From Rhodococcus zopfii NBRC 100606 = JCM 9919 (GTDB taxonomy: Bacteria > Actinomycetota > Actinomycetes > Mycobacteriales > Mycobacteriaceae): a stretch of 64,000 nt of DNA. Below, one piece after another: positions 24,302 to 33,397 of this stretch. Numbering within the stretch: position 1 is the stretch's first letter; each line of letters begins with the position of its first letter. The notes beneath the pieces are model-generated. The model ran no database searches and was not told the origin of the DNA. It worked only from the letters and a program-made list of their open reading frames with translations. Both the position numbers and the translations under genes were made by a program. Location of the stretch: positions 1 to 64,000 of the forward strand of contig NZ_BCXI01000035.1 in the NCBI RefSeq assembly GCF_001895025.1, in the 5' to 3' direction.

Positions 24302-25806
24302 CCGTTCTGTCGACCGCAGCGGCGGTCACCGTGCGACACGCCACCGCGTTCCTGGCGGGTCCGGCGAAGAAGCTTCTGATCGACGGGGAGTGGGTCACCG
24401 GCGGGGGATCGGAGTTCGCCTCCGCCGACCCGGCCACCGGCGGCGAACTGGCCGTGCTGTCGTCTGCGGACGAGGCCGACGTGGACGCGGCGGTCGCCGC
24501 GGCCCGGGCGGCGCTGCACGGCAGCTGGGCCGCCTGCACACCGAGCGCACGAGGCCGGATCCTGTGGCGTCTGGCCGAGCTGATCGACACACACGCCGAC
24601 GAGCTCGCCGAACTCGAAACCCTAGACCAGGGAAAGTCCTGGGCCACCTCGAGGTTCGCGGAGATTCCGTCGGCAGCCGAGCAGTTCCGGTACTACGCGG
24701 GTTGGGCCACCAAGATCACCGGAACGACGGTGTCCCCATCGATCACGTATCAGCCGAAGGGCCGGAAGGTGATCGCCCACACGGTCCGCGAACCCGTCGG
24801 GGTGGTCGCGGCGATCGTGCCGTGGAACTCACCGCTGCTCATGGCAGCGATGAAGCTCGCGCCCGCGCTCGCGGCCGGATGCGCCGTGGTGCTCAAGCCC
24901 GCCGAGGACACGTCCTTGACCGCGCTGAGATTCGGGGAGCTGCTCGGCGAGGCCGGGATGCCGGCGGGCGTCGTGAACATCCTCACCGGCGACGGGACCG
25001 TCGGGCGCCTGCTGTCGATGCACCGCGACGTCGACAAGGTGACGTTCACCGGTTCCACCGACGTCGGTAAGAAGCTCACCGCTGCGGCCGGGGCGAGCAA
25101 CCTCAAGCGGCTCACCCTGGAACTGGGCGGTAAGTCACCGGTGGTCGTGCTCGGCGACGCCGATCTGACCGAGACGATTCCCGGTGTGGCACGGGGCATC
25201 TTCGCGAACTGCGGTCAGGTCTGTGTGTCGGGGTCGCGGGTCTACGCGGCGCGGTCGGTGTACGAGCGGCTGGTCGACGGACTCGCGGAGACCGCCGGAG
25301 CGATGCGGCTCGGCCACGGACTCGATCCGGACGCCGATCTCGGTCCGCTGGTGAGCCCGCAGCACCGCGACCGTGTCGCCGCGTACGTCGAGGACGGGGT
25401 GCGCGGCGGAGCCACCGTCGTGTCCGGCGGACGCGCCGTCGGTGAGGCCGGCAGCTTCTACGCGCCGACCGTCGTGGTCGACGCGGCGCCGGACCTGCGG
25501 ATGATGCGGGAGGAGATCTTCGGCCCGGTCGTCGCGGTCACCCCGTTCGACGACCTCGACGAGGTGATCGGTGTCGCCAACGACACCGAATACGGTCTCG
25601 CCGCGAGCGTGTGGACGCGGGACCTGTCGACGGCACACCGGGTCGCCGGGCGGATCCGGGCCGGCACGGTGTGGATCAACTGCCACTCGTACTTCTCGCC
25701 GGAGCTGGTCAAGGGCGGCCACAAGCAGTCCGGGTGGGGTTACGAGAACGGTGCTGCCGGGCTGGACAATTATCTCGAGAACAAGACGGTGTGCATGACG
25801 GTGTGA
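24298..25806 (+). CDS. NAD(P)-dependent aldehyde dehydrogenase
   Basis: A 502-residue aldehyde dehydrogenase. It has VVAAIVPWNSPLLM, the catalytic Glu in LELGGKSPVV, the nucleophilic Cys in FANCGQVCVSGSR, and EEIFGPVVAV near the C-terminus. It closes the coupled operon, its ATG overlapping the stop of the oxygenase gene. It may oxidise an aldehyde made by the GMC enzyme or the TPP decarboxylase, or formaldehyde released by a demethylation; the sequence alone does not say which. Confidence 0.93.
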   Translation: MTVLSTAAAVTVRHATAFLAGPAKKLLIDGEWVTGGGSEFASADPATGGELAVLSSADEADVDAAVAAARAALHGSWAACTPSARGRILWRLAELIDTHADELAELETLDQGKSWATSRFAEIPSAAEQFRYYAGWATKITGTTVSPSITYQPKGRKVIAHTVREPVGVVAAIVPWNSPLLMAAMKLAPALAAGCAVVLKPAEDTSLTALRFGELLGEAGMPAGVVNILTGDGTVGRLLSMHRDVDKVTFTGSTDVGKKLTAAAGASNLKRLTLELGGKSPVVVLGDADLTETIPGVARGIFANCGQVCVSGSRVYAARSVYERLVDGLAETAGAMRLGHGLDPDADLGPLVSPQHRDRVAAYVEDGVRGGATVVSGGRAVGEAGSFYAPTVVVDAAPDLRMMREEIFGPVVAVTPFDDLDEVIGVANDTEYGLAASVWTRDLSTAHRVAGRIRAGTVWINCHSYFSPELVKGGHKQSGWGYENGAAGLDNYLENKTVCMTV

Positions 25807-25811
25807 CCGGT

Positions 25812-25844
25812 GCCGGGGCGGGAGGTCGTACCTTCCGCCCCGGC
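25812..25844. terminator. Strong hairpin between aldehyde dehydrogenase and 2OG oxygenase genes
   Basis: GCCGGGGCGGGAGG (25812-25825) pairs with CCTTCCGCCCCGGC (25831-25844) over 14 positions with one G-T pair and a 5-base loop. It follows the last gene of the long operon by 5 bases and faces the end of a convergent gene, so it probably terminates both. Confidence 0.7.
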
Positions 25845-25861
25845 AGGGTTCACGTCGTCTT

Positions 25862-26815
25862 TCAGGCCTTCGCCTTCAGGTAGTCGTGCGTCGCGTCGAA
25901 CCGGGACAGCATGTATTCCCCGGCGGCGATCGGCGGGTACAACGGCTCGGTGTCCGGCTCGACACACGTCGGTATCGCTTCGACGACCGCGTGGAAATCG
26001 GGCGCCACGAAGAACGGCAGCGAGTACCGGTCGCGGTCGACGGGAGCCAGTACCCGGTGACGGGTGGAGACGTAGCGGTGGTTCGTCCACCGCGCGATCA
26101 TGTCGCCGAGATTGACGATCAAGGCATCGGGCGGCGTCGTCACGTCGATCCAGCCGCCGCCCCGCGCCGCGACCTGCAGCCCACCGACATCGTCCTGTGC
26201 CAGCAGAGTCAGCGAGCCGTAGTCGGTGTGGGCACCCGCAGCCGGCGCCGTCTCCTCCGCCGGAACCGGTGCGTAGTGCAGCATCCGCAGGGACGCAAGG
26301 GGATCCCGGAACATCGGCACGAACCAGTCCTCCGTGAGGCCGAGCGCGAGCGCGAGTCCCCGCATGAGATGGGTGTTGATGTCCAGGCAGGCGGCCGCGT
26401 AGGCGTCGGCCACGTCGCGGAACCCGGGCATGAGGGTCGCCGGCCACTGGGCCGCGCCGTGCAGGGGTGTCCCGGCGATCACGTCGGGATGGTCCGGTCC
26501 GCGGTCGGTGGTGATGTCGAGAGCTTCCTTGGTGTCGGCACCGGCGGTGTCGTCGAGTGTTTCTGCCCGCGCCGCGACATATCCGCTGTGGCAGCAGGAC
26601 TTTGCGATGGCGATGTCCATCTTCGCCTCCAGCGGAAGGGCGAAGAACCGTTTCGCCTGATCCACGGCCGCGGCCCGCAGCGCGGGATCGAGGCCGTGCC
26701 CGGTGATGACGAAGAAGCCGAGATCGGTGCAGGCGGTGTCGAGTGCCCCGGCGACCGCCAGGGGATCGCTGCCGTCGCGCAGCGGACGTAGGTCGATGAC
26801 GGGGAGCGAGTCCAT
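25862..26815 (-). CDS. 2-oxoglutarate/Fe(II)-dependent oxygenase, isopenicillin N synthase-like
   Basis: A 317-residue oxygenase with an N-terminal DIOX_N region and the double-stranded beta-helix core. Iron ligands are His196 and Asp198 (AGAHTDYGS) and His253 (STRHRV); Arg263 and Ser265 (RYS) bind 2-oxoglutarate. ATG 26815 follows GGAGG by 5 bases and removes a 38-residue upstream extension. The family hydroxylates or demethylates many small molecules. It is divergent from a BMP-type nucleoside importer and convergent with the split-oxygenase operon, so a heterocycle or nucleoside substrate is plausible but not shown. Confidence 0.88.
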   Translation of the reverse strand: MDSLPVIDLRPLRDGSDPLAVAGALDTACTDLGFFVITGHGLDPALRAAAVDQAKRFFALPLEAKMDIAIAKSCCHSGYVAARAETLDDTAGADTKEALDITTDRGPDHPDVIAGTPLHGAAQWPATLMPGFRDVADAYAAACLDINTHLMRGLALALGLTEDWFVPMFRDPLASLRMLHYAPVPAEETAPAAGAHTDYGSLTLLAQDDVGGLQVAARGGGWIDVTTPPDALIVNLGDMIARWTNHRYVSTRHRVLAPVDRDRYSLPFFVAPDFHAVVEAIPTCVEPDTEPLYPPIAAGEYMLSRFDATHDYLKAKA

Positions 26816-27054
26816 GAAGCCTCCGGGGATGACGGATATTTTTCGCTCCCAGTTGAATTCGGTCATGCTGCGGAACGGTCTCCGCCCCGTGAGATCGACG
26901 TTACGAATGCGTCGGGGCGGACTCGGCACACCTCCCGAAGTCCACCTTCGGTCGTGCGAAACACAATCGTCACCGACCGGACATCACCGTTCAACCATCG
27001 GGCTGCATCGTCTGATGGCAACAACCAGCGATTGCGCGGAAGGTCGTACACCGC
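26816..27054. promoter_or_regulatory. Divergent promoter region, 2OG oxygenase/BMP importer
   Basis: This 239-base gene-free stretch contains an inverted repeat, TCCGCCCC (26881-26888) and GGGGCGGA (26914-26921), enclosing CGACG...CGTCG (26896-26914), which could fold as an interrupted hairpin. Position between divergent genes makes it the expected regulatory site; no standard promoter boxes stand out. Confidence 0.4.
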
Positions 27055-28623
27055 ATGATGACTGCTCCACCCCTGCCTGGCGCGGCACTGGAGATCGGTA
27101 CCGGACCCGGTGTGCGCCATGCCGAACCGGGCGTCGTGATGCGCAACATCCGACGGGCCTTCGGCGACAACGTCGTCCTGCGCGACGTCTCGCTGCACGT
27201 GCGTCCGGGCGAGGTTCATGCCCTGCTCGGGGAGAACGGTGCCGGCAAATCCACCCTCATGCGGATCCTCACCGGACTGCTGCCTCCCGACGAGGGCGCC
27301 GTCGAACTCGACGGCGCGGAACTCGGCGACGGCAATCGCGACCGGATCGCGATGGTCCATCAGCATTTCATGCTCGTACCGAACATGACCGTCGCCGAGA
27401 ATTTTCTGCTCGGCAGGTCCCGCGGTGTCGTCGGCCGCTCGCGGATCCGTAAGGTGTCGCGCGAAATCGAGGCGCTTGCAGAGGAAACCGGGCTGAGCTG
27501 CGACCCCCGCGCGCGCATCGACACACTGTCGGTCGGTGAGCAGCAACGCGTCGAGATCCTGCGGGCCCTGCACCAGGGCGCTCGGTATCTGCTTCTCGAC
27601 GAACCGACCGCGAACCTGGCTCCCCCCGAAGTGCACGCGCTGCTGTCCCGGATTCGCTGTCTCGCAGCCGACCTGGGTGTCGGGATCGTGTTGATCACCC
27701 ATCATCTCGACGAGGTTCTCGAGGCGTGCGACCGCGTCAGTGTCCTGCGGGGCGGCCGACTGGTCGCCGAGAAGGCCGTCTCGGGGGTCACCACCGCCGA
27801 ACTCGCCCGTGACATGGTCGGCCGTGAGGTCGGGCTGGGTGTGCGCCGGGCCGCCACCTCGCCGCCCGGGACCGCGGCGCTAGAACTCGCGGGTGTGTCC
27901 GTGCCGGGACAACTGCACGACCTGGATCTCACCGTGCGAGCCGGTGAACTCGTCGCCGTCGCCGGTGTCGAGGGCAACGGCCAGTCCACCCTCGAAGACG
28001 TCGTGTCCGGGCTCGCCCCGGATGCCGACGGCGCCGTCCGGATCGGCGGTGAGGCCGTCGTGCAGCTCTCACCCGCTGCGGTCCGCGCTGCCGGTGTCGG
28101 GATCGTCCCGTCCGACCGCTACACCCGTGGTCTCGTCAAGACCCTCGGTATCGACGTGAACCTGTCCGTCGACGCCGCCGCTCGACCACCGGTCGCGCGG
28201 CGCTGGGGCCGGGTGTCGCGCACGGCGATCCGGAAGCGGGCCACCCGGATCATCGAGGCCCTGTCCATCAAGACCGCGAGCCCGGCCGTGGCAGCGGGCA
28301 CGCTGTCCGGTGGCCACGCGCAGCGAGTGGTGCTCGGTCGTGTGCTCGACGGCGAGCCGAGCGTGCTGCTGGTCGCCCAGCCCACCCGCGGCCTCGACAT
28401 CGGTGCGACCGAATTCGTATGGGACACATTGGAACGACACCGCGAGCGGGGAGCCGCGATCATGCTGATCTCGTCGGATCTCGACGAGATCTGCAGTCTC
28501 GCCGACCGCGTCGTCGTGCTCTACCGGGGCCGGATCGTCGCCGAGTTCGCCGACGGTCCGTTCGACCGCGAAGCCATCGGCTCCGCGATGGGCGGGCGGC
28601 AGGTTCGGGAGAGCGCCGCGTGA
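27055..28623 (+). CDS. ABC transporter ATPase, two nucleotide-binding domains (BMP/nucleoside type)
   Basis: A 522-residue tandem ATPase of the COG3845 class that energises BMP-type nucleoside importers. The first domain has GENGAGKST, LSVGEQQR, YLLLDEPTA and ITHH. The second has EGNGQST in place of a canonical Walker A and LSGGHAQR as its signature, normal for this family, whose second site is degenerate. The order ATPase, permease, permease, binding protein follows with 4-base overlaps between the first three genes. The GTG/ATG choice near the N-terminus is loose; GGAAGG precedes ATG 27055. Confidence 0.92.
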   Translation: MMTAPPLPGAALEIGTGPGVRHAEPGVVMRNIRRAFGDNVVLRDVSLHVRPGEVHALLGENGAGKSTLMRILTGLLPPDEGAVELDGAELGDGNRDRIAMVHQHFMLVPNMTVAENFLLGRSRGVVGRSRIRKVSREIEALAEETGLSCDPRARIDTLSVGEQQRVEILRALHQGARYLLLDEPTANLAPPEVHALLSRIRCLAADLGVGIVLITHHLDEVLEACDRVSVLRGGRLVAEKAVSGVTTAELARDMVGREVGLGVRRAATSPPGTAALELAGVSVPGQLHDLDLTVRAGELVAVAGVEGNGQSTLEDVVSGLAPDADGAVRIGGEAVVQLSPAAVRAAGVGIVPSDRYTRGLVKTLGIDVNLSVDAAARPPVARRWGRVSRTAIRKRATRIIEALSIKTASPAVAAGTLSGGHAQRVVLGRVLDGEPSVLLVAQPTRGLDIGATEFVWDTLERHRERGAAIMLISSDLDEICSLADRVVVLYRGRIVAEFADGPFDREAIGSAMGGRQVRESAA

Positions 28624-29702
28624 GCGCGGGCACGCTTACCGTTCCGCCCGCCCCGCAGGCACCCCCGGATGCTCCGGGCACCTCCCGCGTGCGCGCCGCC
28701 GCGACCGCGGCGGCGGTGCCGATGCTCGCCGTGATCGTCGGCCTGGCGGTCGGTGCCGTGCTGATCCTCCTGGCCGGCGGTTCACCAATGGCGGCCTACG
28801 CCACCATGCTCGACGCCGCGCTGGGCGGCGACACCCAGCTCGGGCGGCTGCTGACCGGCATGACCCCGCTCGTGCTCATGGGTCTCGGCTACGCGGTCGC
28901 CTATCGCACGGGCTTCGTCACCATCGGGGCGCAGGGACACTACGACGTCGGTGCGATCACCGCCGCCGCCGTGGTGCTGAGCATGCCGCTCGGGAGCGGC
29001 TGGGTGGCGATCCCGGTCGTCGCTGTCACCGCCGCGGCGGCCGGCGCGCTCGTCGGCGCGGTCGCCGGTGTCCTGAAGGCCCGGCTCGGCGTCAACGAGA
29101 TCATCTCGTCGCTCATGCTCAACTACCTGGTCTTCTACGGTCTGGCGTGGGCCGTGCGCAAACCGCTCGCGAACCCGAACGGGTTCACCCCCGAATCGGA
29201 ACGGATCCCCGAGTGGGCGCAACTGGCGACGTTCCCCGGCACCAGGATCCATCTCGGTGTCCTCGTTGCCGTGCTCGCCGTGCCCGCGGTGTGGTGGCTG
29301 ATGCGGTCCACCCGGTTCGGTTTCGCGTCGCAGGTGGTGGGGGAGAGCCCCACGGTCGCCGCGGCCAACGGTATCGGCGTGGCCCGCACCGTGGTCACGG
29401 CGGCGCTGATCAGCGGTGCGCTCGGCGGGATCGCGGGTGCAATCATGCTGCTCGGCAGCGAGTTCCGGCTCTCCCTGGCGATCTCGTCGGGAATCGGCTT
29501 CACAGCGATCGTCGTCGCGCTGCTGGGCCGGCGGAACCCCTTCGGGATCGTCCTCGCCTCGGCCCTCGTGTCCGGGCTGACACTCGGCGGCCAGGCGGTG
29601 CAGCGGACGCAGGAGATACCGGCGTCCATCGGCACCGTGGTGCAGGCAGTGATGATCCTGACCGTGCTGGTGGCGAATCGAATTGTGGAGCGTGCCCGAT
29701 GA
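28620..29702 (+). CDS. ABC transporter permease, nucleoside importer (COG4603-like)
   Basis: A 360-residue membrane protein of the BPD_transp_2 family, with a long hydrophobic first segment after a 30-residue proline-rich leader and the NEIISSLMLNYL motif characteristic of the first permease of BMP-type importers. GTG 28620 overlaps the ATPase stop. It pairs with the next gene's product as a heterodimeric channel. Confidence 0.9.
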   Translation: MSAGTLTVPPAPQAPPDAPGTSRVRAAATAAAVPMLAVIVGLAVGAVLILLAGGSPMAAYATMLDAALGGDTQLGRLLTGMTPLVLMGLGYAVAYRTGFVTIGAQGHYDVGAITAAAVVLSMPLGSGWVAIPVVAVTAAAAGALVGAVAGVLKARLGVNEIISSLMLNYLVFYGLAWAVRKPLANPNGFTPESERIPEWAQLATFPGTRIHLGVLVAVLAVPAVWWLMRSTRFGFASQVVGESPTVAAANGIGVARTVVTAALISGALGGIAGAIMLLGSEFRLSLAISSGIGFTAIVVALLGRRNPFGIVLASALVSGLTLGGQAVQRTQEIPASIGTVVQAVMILTVLVANRIVERAR

Positions 29703-30661
29703 ACTGGTCCGATGTCCTGGGTGCCGGTGCCCTCGTGCCGCTGCTCACCGCTGCCCTGCGGCTGGCGATGCCGATCGTTCTCGCCGCGGCCGGTGCGTGC
29801 CTGGCGGAACGGTCCGGGGTGCTCAATCTGGGCATCGAAGGGCAGATGATGATGGGTGCCGTCGCCGCGTTCGTCACAACCTACTACAGCGGCAGCCCTC
29901 TGCTCGGCGCCGCCATCGGAGCCGCGGCCGGCGTGGCGGTCGCCGCGGTCGTGGGCGCCGCGACCATCACGATGGGCATCGACCAGATCATCACCGGCAT
30001 CTCGGTGGTGATCCTCGGCAGCGGTCTCGCCTCCTTCCTGTACCTGCAGACGTTCGGGATCAGCGGCACACCGCCGCGCACGCAGGGCACCGGACCGATC
30101 GAGATCCCCGTGCTGTCGGACCTCCCGTTGCTCGGGCCGGTGCTGTTCTCACAGTCCCCTCTCGTCTACCTGTCGATCGCGATCGTCGTCGCTCTGTGGT
30201 GGGTGCTGGGGCGCACCGCATTCGGTCTGTCGGTTCGCGCGGCGGGCGAGAACCCGGACGCCGCGGACTCGGTCGGCGTCTCGGTTCCGGGTGCGCGGTG
30301 GGCCGCGCTGCTCGTGTCCGGTGCCACCGCCGGTCTCGCCGGTGCGCTGGTCGTCGACGGCCTGGGCTTCTTCCAGGACGGCATCACCGGTGGCCGCGGC
30401 TGGGTTGCGCTCGGCGTGGTGATCCTCGCCCGGTGGAACCCGCTCGGTGCCATGGCCGGTGGTTTCATGTTCGGTCTCGTCGATGCGTTCCAGCTCCGGG
30501 TTCAGTCCGCGTCCGGTGGGCAGGCCACCGTCGTGCCCTACGAATTGTTCCAGGCCCTGCCGTACGCGGTGACGCTGATCGCGGTCGTCGTCACGACCGT
30601 GCGGTTCCGCCGCAGCAATGCCCCCACCGCGCTGGGGACCCCCTTCGTCCCGGCGAAATAG
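29699..30661 (+). CDS. ABC transporter permease, nucleoside importer (COG1079-like)
   Basis: A 320-residue membrane protein, second permease of the importer. The segments LAERSGVLNLGIEGQMMMGA and GMSVR-like FGLSVRAAGENPDAADSVGV are typical of this family. ATG 29699 overlaps the previous stop (ATGA). The substrate class for homologous systems is purine/pyrimidine nucleosides or free purines. Confidence 0.92.
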   Translation: MNWSDVLGAGALVPLLTAALRLAMPIVLAAAGACLAERSGVLNLGIEGQMMMGAVAAFVTTYYSGSPLLGAAIGAAAGVAVAAVVGAATITMGIDQIITGISVVILGSGLASFLYLQTFGISGTPPRTQGTGPIEIPVLSDLPLLGPVLFSQSPLVYLSIAIVVALWWVLGRTAFGLSVRAAGENPDAADSVGVSVPGARWAALLVSGATAGLAGALVVDGLGFFQDGITGGRGWVALGVVILARWNPLGAMAGGFMFGLVDAFQLRVQSASGGQATVVPYELFQALPYAVTLIAVVVTTVRFRRSNAPTALGTPFVPAK

Positions 30662-30701
30662 CAACACACGTCCCGAATTTCCCCCTGGTTAGGAGAATTC
30701 T

Positions 30702-31724
30702 GTGAAGAAGTTGGGTACCGCCCTCGCGGCAGCGGCGGCCATGGCCGTGACCGTCGCCGGATGTTCGAGCTCGGATTCGGGCAGCGATGCGTCCGCCGAC
30801 GGGGCGATCAAGGTCGCCGTCATCACCTCCGGACCGGTCAACGACCTGGGCTGGAACCAGGGCATGGTGGAGGGCGCGCAGAAGCTCGACAATGAAGGTC
30901 TCATCGATCTTACTGTGGTGCAGCAGGACTCGGGTGCAACCTCAGACCAGATCGCCCAGATTGCGACGGATCTCGCGGAGGACGGCAACCAGCTCATCGT
31001 CGGCCACTCCTTCAACTACGGCGAGCCGATCAAGAACATCCTCGCCGACTACCCCGACGTGCTCTTCGCGTACGCCGGGGGGTTCGGTGACATCACCGAG
31101 AACATGGCCGACTACAGCCAGCCGTTCTACGAGGCCTCGTTCCTGACCGGCATTCTCGCCGGATCGCTGAGCGAGACCGGGATTCTCGGTGGCACAGCAG
31201 GGTTCGAAATTCCGGTGTGCAAGGCCCAGATCGAATCGTTCGCAGACGGCGCGAGGCTGACCTACAAGGGTCCGGGCGAGATCACCCTGAAACCGGCCTA
31301 CATCGGCGGGTGGTCCGATGCGGCCGCGCAGACCCTCGAGGCCGTCAATGCCCTCGTCGACCAGGGCGCCGACCAGTTCACCAGCTGCGGTGTCGACGCC
31401 GCGACCGTGGAGGGTGCCAAGCAGCGCGGGGTCGACGTCGTCGGATACGCCATGGACCAGACGCCCCTCGCGCCCGAGAACGTCGTCTCGTCCATCGTGT
31501 GGAACCTCGACGAGGTGCTGCGGGCGATGGTCGCCGACGTGGAGGCCGGAACCGTGAATCCGGCGAAGTACTACGACGTGAGTTTCGCGGAGGGCGGCGT
31601 CGACGTCGCGATCAACCCGGCGTTCGCCGACAAGATCTCACCCGAGGCGATGGCGCTGTTCGACGAGTACCGGGAGAAGATCATCTCCGGCGAGTACGTC
31701 GTCGAATACAAGGGCGGTCAGTGA
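30702..31724 (+). CDS. BMP-family substrate-binding lipoprotein
   Basis: A 340-residue lipoprotein: short basic start, hydrophobic stretch, lipobox VAGC, then a low-complexity Ser/Asp linker. The mature domain is of the Bmp/PnrA type (KVAVITSGPVNDLGWNQGM, IVGHSFNYGEPI), a family that binds purine nucleosides in Treponema and relatives. GTG 30702 has an excellent TTAGGAGA site. Downstream of the permeases by 40 bases, it completes the importer, and the strong hairpin at 31782 follows. Confidence 0.93.
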   Translation: MKKLGTALAAAAAMAVTVAGCSSSDSGSDASADGAIKVAVITSGPVNDLGWNQGMVEGAQKLDNEGLIDLTVVQQDSGATSDQIAQIATDLAEDGNQLIVGHSFNYGEPIKNILADYPDVLFAYAGGFGDITENMADYSQPFYEASFLTGILAGSLSETGILGGTAGFEIPVCKAQIESFADGARLTYKGPGEITLKPAYIGGWSDAAAQTLEAVNALVDQGADQFTSCGVDAATVEGAKQRGVDVVGYAMDQTPLAPENVVSSIVWNLDEVLRAMVADVEAGTVNPAKYYDVSFAEGGVDVAINPAFADKISPEAMALFDEYREKIISGEYVVEYKGGQ

Positions 31725-31781
31725 CCCGAGGGCGGGGAGCCCTGAACGAGCCGGCCGGGGAGTCCTGAACGACCCGGCGCC

Positions 31782-31810
31782 CCGGCCGCCACCGCACAGG
31801 TGGCGGCCGG
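31782..31810. terminator. Perfect 12-bp hairpin between BMP gene and coxG
   Basis: CCGGCCGCCACC (31782-31793) is perfectly complementary to GGTGGCGGCCGG (31799-31810), with a GCACA loop. It lies between the ends of two convergent operons, so it should serve both as a factor-assisted or intrinsic terminator, although no T-tract follows. Confidence 0.75.
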
Positions 31811-31815
31811 AAGCG

Positions 31816-32523
31816 TCACTCGCGCGAGCCGAGCAGGCGCCGCAGCACCACGAGCACCAGAACGAGAATCGCCGCAACCCCGACGACCGGGAGGATGCGT
31901 TTGATCGCCGAACCCCGCGCGTACTCCATGAGGTCGAGCGGCTCGGCCTCGGGGGCAGGAACCACCGGTGCCCGGGTGGCCGCGGGTGCGGGTGCGACCG
32001 CCTCGGGTGTGGCCACAGGGGCCGCGGCCTCGGCGGCAGCCGGCGCGGCCGGCTCGGCTGCGGGAACCGGTTCCTCGACGGCCGGACCGAGCTTCTTCGA
32101 CAGGCACGCCGCGAACTGCTCGATGATCTTGCCGCCGACATCGGAGATCATGCCGCGCCCGAACTGGGCCGGCTTGCCGGTGATGGCCAGATCCGTCGCC
32201 ACCACGCCGTCGGTGTTCTCCCCGTTCTCGGTGAGGGTGATGGTGATGGTCGCGTCGACCGTGCCGTTGCCGCGGGAATCCTTCGCCTTGGCCAGCAGCA
32301 CAACCTTCCGGGCGGCCTCGTCCTTCTCCACGAACTCGCCGGTGCCCTTGTAGGTCAGTGCGACGGGCCCGATCTTCACCTTCACGGTGCCGGTGAACGT
32401 GTCACCGTCGACACCGGTGAGGGTCGCGCCGGGCATACACGGTGCGACCTTCTCCGGATCGAGCACAGCCGACCACACCTCGTCGATCGGGGCGGGCACG
32501 GACAGTTGGTGTTCCAGTTGCAT
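31816..32523 (-). CDS. coxG: CoxG-like SRPBCC protein with C-terminal membrane anchor
   Basis: A 235-residue protein: residues 1-145 form the CoxG/SRPBCC domain (MQLEHQLSVPAPIDEVW, VAPCMPGATL), then an Ala/Pro/Glu-rich linker of about 50 residues, then a single C-terminal transmembrane helix (ILPVVGVAAILVLVLVVLRR in part). In CO-dehydrogenase systems CoxG recruits the enzyme to the membrane, and this anchor fits that role. It is the last gene of the minus-strand cox-like set, 19 bases after coxM, and ATG 32523 has GGGGGATCG upstream. Confidence 0.88.
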   Translation of the reverse strand: MQLEHQLSVPAPIDEVWSAVLDPEKVAPCMPGATLTGVDGDTFTGTVKVKIGPVALTYKGTGEFVEKDEAARKVVLLAKAKDSRGNGTVDATITITLTENGENTDGVVATDLAITGKPAQFGRGMISDVGGKIIEQFAACLSKKLGPAVEEPVPAAEPAAPAAAEAAAPVATPEAVAPAPAATRAPVVPAPEAEPLDLMEYARGSAIKRILPVVGVAAILVLVLVVLRRLLGSRE

Positions 32524-32542
32524 GGGTCGATCCCCCTAGATG

Positions 32543-33397
32543 TCAAAGCCCGGCTGCGGTCGTCACGGCTCGGCGCGTGAGGACTCGGGCGAGGTGGGTG
32601 CGGTATTCGACGTCCGCGTTGCCGTCGCCGATCGGGCTGGTGCCCTCGGCGGCGTGCTCGGCGGCTGTTCGGATCGTATCCGCGTCGGCGGGGCGACCGG
32701 TCAGTAGCTCTTCGACTCCGCGGGCTCGAATCGGGACCGACGCCATGTTGGTCAACGCGACCCGAGCCTGCGTGACCGTGCCGTTCTCGACGGCGACGGT
32801 CGCCGCGACACCGACGATCGACCACGCGTGTGCGACCCGGTTGAACTTCTCGTAGTGCGCTGCCCAGCCGGTGTGTTTCGGGATCCTTATCTCGGCGAGG
32901 ATCTCGTCGTCGGCGAGCGCCGTGGTGAAGTAGTCCTCGAAGAAATCGGCGGCCGGGACGTTGCGGCGTCCGGACGGTCCGACGGCGGTGAACGTGCCGT
33001 CCAGCGCCAGCACCGACGCGCCCATGTCCCCGGCCGGATCGGCGTGCACCAGGGCACCGCCGATCGTGCCGCGGTGCCGGATCTGCGGATCGGCGACCGT
33101 GCTGGCGGCCTCGGCGAGCAGGCGGGCGTGCTCGCCGACCAACGGGTCGTGCATCACGTCGTGATGGGTGGTCATCGCGCCGATGACGAGTTCGTCACCG
33201 TCCTCGCGCACCCCGCGCAGTTCGGGGACACGGCCGAGGTCGACGAGCACCGTCGGCGCCGCGAGCCGCAACCGCAGCACCGGCATCAGACTCTGGCCAC
33301 CGGCGATGACCTTCGCGTCCTCACCGGCGGAGGCCAGCGCGGCGACGGCCTCGTCGAGGCTCGCCGGGGCGACGTAGTCGAACACGGACGGAATCAT
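32543..33397 (-). CDS. coxM: Molybdenum hydroxylase FAD subunit (CoxM-like)
   Basis: A 284-residue FAD-binding subunit with AGGQSLMP and TIGGALVHADPAGD as the two FAD-binding loops and a CO_deh_flav_C domain at the end. ATG 33397 overlaps the coxL stop (ATGA) and has GGGAGG upstream, excluding the longer frame. It takes electrons from the CoxS clusters of the same enzyme. Confidence 0.92.
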   Translation of the reverse strand: MIPSVFDYVAPASLDEAVAALASAGEDAKVIAGGQSLMPVLRLRLAAPTVLVDLGRVPELRGVREDGDELVIGAMTTHHDVMHDPLVGEHARLLAEAASTVADPQIRHRGTIGGALVHADPAGDMGASVLALDGTFTAVGPSGRRNVPAADFFEDYFTTALADDEILAEIRIPKHTGWAAHYEKFNRVAHAWSIVGVAATVAVENGTVTQARVALTNMASVPIRARGVEELLTGRPADADTIRTAAEHAAEGTSPIGDGNADVEYRTHLARVLTRRAVTTAAGL

